Notes under the pieces: model-generated
Databases searched by the model: none
Told to the model about the DNA's origin: nothing
Seen by the model: the letters and a program-made list of their open reading frames with translations, nothing else
Translations under genes and position numbers: made by a program
Shown here: in pieces, positions 5,631-7,431 of the stretch
Layout: each line of letters starts with the position of its first letter
Numbering within the stretch: the first letter of the stretch is position 1
Assembly (NCBI GenBank): GCA_023432885.1
Contig: JAEZEU010000346.1
Coordinates: forward strand, 1 to 7,431
Length of the DNA stretch: 7,431 nucleotides
Direction: 5' to 3'
Origin: Pseudomonadota bacterium
Lineage (GTDB): Bacteria > Pseudomonadota > Alphaproteobacteria > Rhizobiales > Xanthobacteraceae

Positions 5631-5664
5631 GAAGCGGAAGAAATTTTTCGATTTCTTCCGCTTC
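5631..5664. terminator. Perfect 14-bp inverted repeat, probable terminator of the secreted-protein gene
   Basis: GAAGCGGAAGAAAT (5631-5644) and ATTTCTTCCGCTTC (5651-5664) are exact reverse complements around a 6-base loop. The element begins 31 bases past the stop of the minus-strand gene at 5696 and lies 2 bases upstream of the -35 of the putative YCII promoter. It lacks a U-tract. Its place suggests it ends one transcript and shields the next promoter; an operator is the alternative. Confidence 0.55.
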
Positions 5665-5695
5665 TCGAGGGAACTTGGCAATAGTTGCGTCTGGC

Positions 5696-6097
5696 TTACC
5701 AGTACACGCCGTAGCGGGCGGCGATGCGGCGCGCCTTCGCCTCATCGGATTCGCGGCGGACCTTCTTCACGGCCTTCTTGGTCGTGGTCGCCGGCTTGGC
5801 CTCGGTCGTCGTCGCAGTCGTGGTGGCGGTCGTCGTGGCAGCGGGCGCCTGCGCTTGCACCGGCGCGGCGGGCGCCTGGACCTGGACGGCGGCGGCGTCG
5901 CTGGCGACGGTAGCGGCCTGAGCGAGCTTGACGGAAACCTCGGCAATCGGCTTCTGCGCTTCGGTGGCGGTGATGCTGCCGGCGGCTGCGGTCGTGCTGA
6001 CCGTCGGAAGGCCAGCCAGGCTCAGGCTGCGGGTTTGGCCGGCTTGGGCGGAAACGGAGGCCAGCAGCAGAGCGGAAATCAGGATCAGTTTGCGCAT
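5696..6097 (-). CDS. Small secreted Ala/Thr/Pro/Lys-rich protein, function unknown
   Basis: This 133-residue protein is not recognised beyond similarity in style to short exported proteins common in Bradyrhizobium. Residues 1-19 are a clear signal peptide (Arg-Lys, hydrophobic core, ending SAQA before Gly20). The mature protein is about 110 residues: an Ala/Val-rich segment (about 45-85), a low-complexity Thr stretch TTTATTTATTTEAKPATTTK (about 88-107), a basic patch KKAVKKVRR, and a more ordinary end, ESDEAKARRIAARYGVYW. It looks disordered and cationic and may bind the cell wall or nucleic acid, but this is a guess. The ATG at 6097 has GGGAGA 6 bases ahead. It is divergent from the reductase gene; a CRP-type site is centred 62 bases upstream of its start, a good place for activation. 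A perfect hairpin follows its stop. Confidence 0.78.
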   Translation of the reverse strand: MRKLILISALLLASVSAQAGQTRSLSLAGLPTVSTTAAAGSITATEAQKPIAEVSVKLAQAATVASDAAAVQVQAPAAPVQAQAPAATTTATTTATTTEAKPATTTKKAVKKVRRESDEAKARRIAARYGVYW

Positions 6098-6151
6098 GGG
6101 AAGTCTCCCTGTTTGATGGCATGGAGACTAGGGCAGGCATCCGATCTGTTA

Positions 6152-6167
6152 TGTGACTAAAATCACA
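6152..6167. promoter_or_regulatory. Perfect CRP-type operator, TGTGA-N6-TCACA
   Basis: TGTGA (6152-6156), CTAAAA, TCACA (6163-6167) is an exact match to the core CRP/cAMP receptor consensus, in the 91-base spacer between two divergent genes. The inner TAAAAT (6158-6163) also looks like a -10 for the plus-strand reductase gene, so a bound regulator could block that gene. For the minus-strand gene, a -10-like TAGTCT (6130-6125) puts the start site near 6118, about 41 bases from the palindrome centre, the class II activator position. Confidence 0.55.
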
Positions 6168-6174
6168 CAAATCC

Positions 6175-6181
6175 GGGGGAG
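6175..6181 (+). promoter_or_regulatory. Ribosome-binding site that fixes the reductase start
   Basis: GGGGGAG lies 7 bases before the ATG at 6189. The same frame is open from a GTG at 6153, but that codon lies inside the CRP-type palindrome, has no ribosome-binding site, and would add 12 residues foreign to the family. Confidence 0.7.
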
Positions 6182-6188
6182 TTCAGGA

Positions 6189-7154
6189 ATGACAAAAGGC
6201 GCCCTCGCCATCCTCGTCCATGGCGGGACGGAAAACTGGTCGCCGGCGCGTTGGAAGGCCCGGTTCGACGACGTTTGCGGCGATCGCCGGGTGCTGTTGC
6301 TGCCGGCCACCGGCTTCGATCCCGCCGAGGTGCACTATGCCGCGGTGTGGAAGCCGAAGCCGGGGGAGCTTGCGGGGTTTCCCAATCTGCGCGTGATCTT
6401 CAATCTCGGGGCGGGCGTCGATGCGCTGATGGCCGACAAGTCGCTGCCCGACGTGCCGCTGGTACGGGTGGCGGTTGCCGATCTCACCGACCGCATGGCC
6501 GAGTACGTCGTGCTGCACGTGCTGATGCATCACCGCCAGGAGCCTTACTTGCGCGAGTCGCAACGGGCAAAGAGATGGGCGCCGAAATTCCAGCATGCCG
6601 CGGGTGCGATGTCGGTCGGCATCATGGGGCTCGGCACGCTCGGCGCCAATGCCGCCGAGGTCCTGCAACGGCTGGGATTTCGAGTGTCGGGCTGGAGCCG
6701 GTCGCGGAAGGACATCGAAGGCGTCGCGTGCTTCCACGGCGCGGACGGATTTGATGCGTTCCTGCACCAGACCGACATTCTTGTTTGCCTGTTGCCGCTG
6801 ACAACCGAGACCCGGCACGTCCTGAGCCGCGACATTTTCGAAAAGCTGAACCGCAGCGGCCCGCTCGGCGCGCCCGTGCTGATCAATGCCGGCCGCGGCG
6901 GCCTGCAGAACGAGGCCGACATTCTTGCCTGTCTTGACGACGGCACGCTGGGTAGCGCCTCGCTCGATGTGTTCGAGACAGAGCCATTGCCTGCCGACAG
7001 CCCGTTCTGGGACCACCCGAAAGTGGTGCTCACGCCGCACAATGCGGCGGACACCGATCCGGATGAAATCTCGAAATATGTCGCTCAGCAGATCGCGCGA
7101 TTCGAGGCCGGCGGCGCGCTGAAGAATGTGGTGGACCGCCGGCGGGGGTATTGA
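6189..7154 (+). CDS. ghrA: Glyoxylate/hydroxypyruvate reductase A (D-2-hydroxyacid dehydrogenase family)
   Basis: This cytoplasmic NAD(P)H-dependent reductase acts on glyoxylate (to glycolate) and hydroxypyruvate (to D-glycerate). It has 321 residues, close to the family norm of about 310-320. Seen, numbered from the ATG at 6189: FNLGAGVD (71-78), the substrate-loop region of this subgroup; the Rossmann motif GIMGLGTLG (144-152) with Gly147, Gly149 and Gly152, followed by SGWSRSRKDIEGV, where Arg/Ser after the second strand favours NADPH; INAGRGG with catalytic Arg236; LDVFETEPLP with catalytic Glu265; and LTPHNAA with catalytic His284. The 'FWDHPKVVLTPHNAA' end and the lack of an ACT domain fit GhrA rather than SerA. 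It is a single gene, divergent from the secreted protein across a CRP-type site. The exact substrate is inferred from the family; other 2-oxoacids are possible. Confidence 0.9.
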   Translation: MTKGALAILVHGGTENWSPARWKARFDDVCGDRRVLLLPATGFDPAEVHYAAVWKPKPGELAGFPNLRVIFNLGAGVDALMADKSLPDVPLVRVAVADLTDRMAEYVVLHVLMHHRQEPYLRESQRAKRWAPKFQHAAGAMSVGIMGLGTLGANAAEVLQRLGFRVSGWSRSRKDIEGVACFHGADGFDAFLHQTDILVCLLPLTTETRHVLSRDIFEKLNRSGPLGAPVLINAGRGGLQNEADILACLDDGTLGSASLDVFETEPLPADSPFWDHPKVVLTPHNAADTDPDEISKYVAQQIARFEAGGALKNVVDRRRGY

Positions 7155-7177
7155 AGCGTGGAGTCGTAATGAATCGC

Positions 7178-7255
7178 AGGATGGCTAGAGCGCAGCGAAA
7201 CCCATCATTCCCCTTGCGGAAGCACCATGGGCTTTGCTGCGCTTCACCCCATCCT
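7178..7255. repeat. 78-bp imperfect palindrome between convergent genes (Bradyrhizobium-type repeat)
   Basis: Outer arms AGGATGG (7178-7184) and CCATCCT (7249-7255), middle arms AGCGCAGC (7189-7196) and GCTGCGCT (7236-7243), and inner arms CCCAT (7201-7205) and ATGGG (7227-7231) all pair exactly. The layout, 'GGATGG..AGAGCGCAGCGAAACCCATC' and its complement, matches an intergenic repeat I know from Bradyrhizobium and relatives. It lies 23 bases past the reductase stop and 19 bases past the stop of the minus-strand gene, so it may end both transcripts. Confidence 0.75.
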
Positions 7256-7274
7256 ACGCGCTACGAATTCGCGC

Positions 7275-7431
7275 TCACCTCAGCGGCCGGCCGCCGATGG
7301 CCAGCGGGGTCTGGCCGGGCAACAGTGGCGAGTTGATGTCGCTGTCGACGAGCCCCTGCGTCTGGAACTGGGTGACGCCGACGCCGAGCGACAGACTGAG
7401 ATTCGAGGTCGGCCGGTATTCGATCCCGGCA
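7275..7431 (-). CDS. C-terminal end of a probable outer-membrane beta-barrel protein, 5' part missing
   Basis: Only the last 51 codons are in the window; the frame is open to the right edge and stops with TGA at 7275-7277. The visible part has alternating polar and hydrophobic strands, GIEYRPTSNLSLSLGVGVTQ followed by QTQGLVDSDINSPLLPGQTP, typical of a transmembrane beta-strand and a long loop in an outer-membrane protein. It ends GGRPLR, not with the aromatic residue that normally closes a barrel protein, so the last strand may be missing or this may be a periplasmic-side tail. The specific family cannot be named from this fragment. It is convergent with the reductase gene, with the 78-bp palindrome between them. 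Confidence 0.6.
   Translation of the reverse strand, partial: AGIEYRPTSNLSLSLGVGVTQFQTQGLVDSDINSPLLPGQTPLAIGGRPLR

Noticed and set aside
7151..7336. Plus-strand open frame of 61 codons after the reductase gene
   Set aside because: It runs through the 78-bp palindromic repeat and is antisense to the barrel-like gene end; no domain is seen.

Overview
The window looks like chromosomal DNA from a high-GC alphaproteobacterium of the Bradyrhizobium/Rhodopseudomonas group. The grounds are strong GC bias at third codon positions, the protein types, and three intergenic palindromic elements that resemble repeats I know from Bradyrhizobium genomes. This placement is a judgement from pattern and was not tested by a search. 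I see no tRNA, rRNA, IS element, CRISPR array or phage gene. All gaps between genes are under 300 bases.

Region 1 (1-2162) holds late cobalamin synthesis genes for the lower-ligand (nucleotide loop) branch. On the minus strand are cobS and, 3 bases behind it, the start of a histidine phosphatase (CobC-like alpha-ribazole phosphatase) cut by the window edge. The divergent plus-strand gene is cobT. CobT makes alpha-ribazole phosphate, the phosphatase removes the phosphate, and CobS joins alpha-ribazole to adenosylcobinamide-GDP. A palindromic repeat fills much of the cobS/cobT spacer and ends at the cobT ribosome-binding site.

Region 2 (2205-2645) is a small exported protein with a ClpP/crotonase-like Ser-Ala-Cys and Gly-Phe-His signature.

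Region 3 (2735-5500, minus strand) is an ECF42-type sigma factor module. A YCII/DGPF-family protein and a 423-residue sigma factor with a long C-terminal extension overlap by 4 bases (GTGA). After a hairpin follow an SRPBCC protein with an N-terminal membrane anchor and a VOC (PhnB-like) protein. The two transcription units appear to share one promoter pattern, TGTCG(A/G)-N17-CGTCTTGA, upstream of both the YCII and the SRPBCC genes. The TGTCGA/CGTC core agrees with what I recall as the ECF42 target motif. The window therefore probably shows a sigma factor, its own promoter and a second target operon side by side.

Region 4 (5696-7154) has a small secreted Ala/Thr/Pro/Lys-rich protein of unknown function (minus) divergent from a GhrA-like glyoxylate/hydroxypyruvate reductase (plus). 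A perfect CRP-type palindrome (TGTGA-N6-TCACA) lies between them.

Region 5 (7155-7431) has a 78-bp imperfect palindrome between convergent genes and the last 51 codons of a probable outer-membrane beta-barrel protein (minus) that runs off the window.
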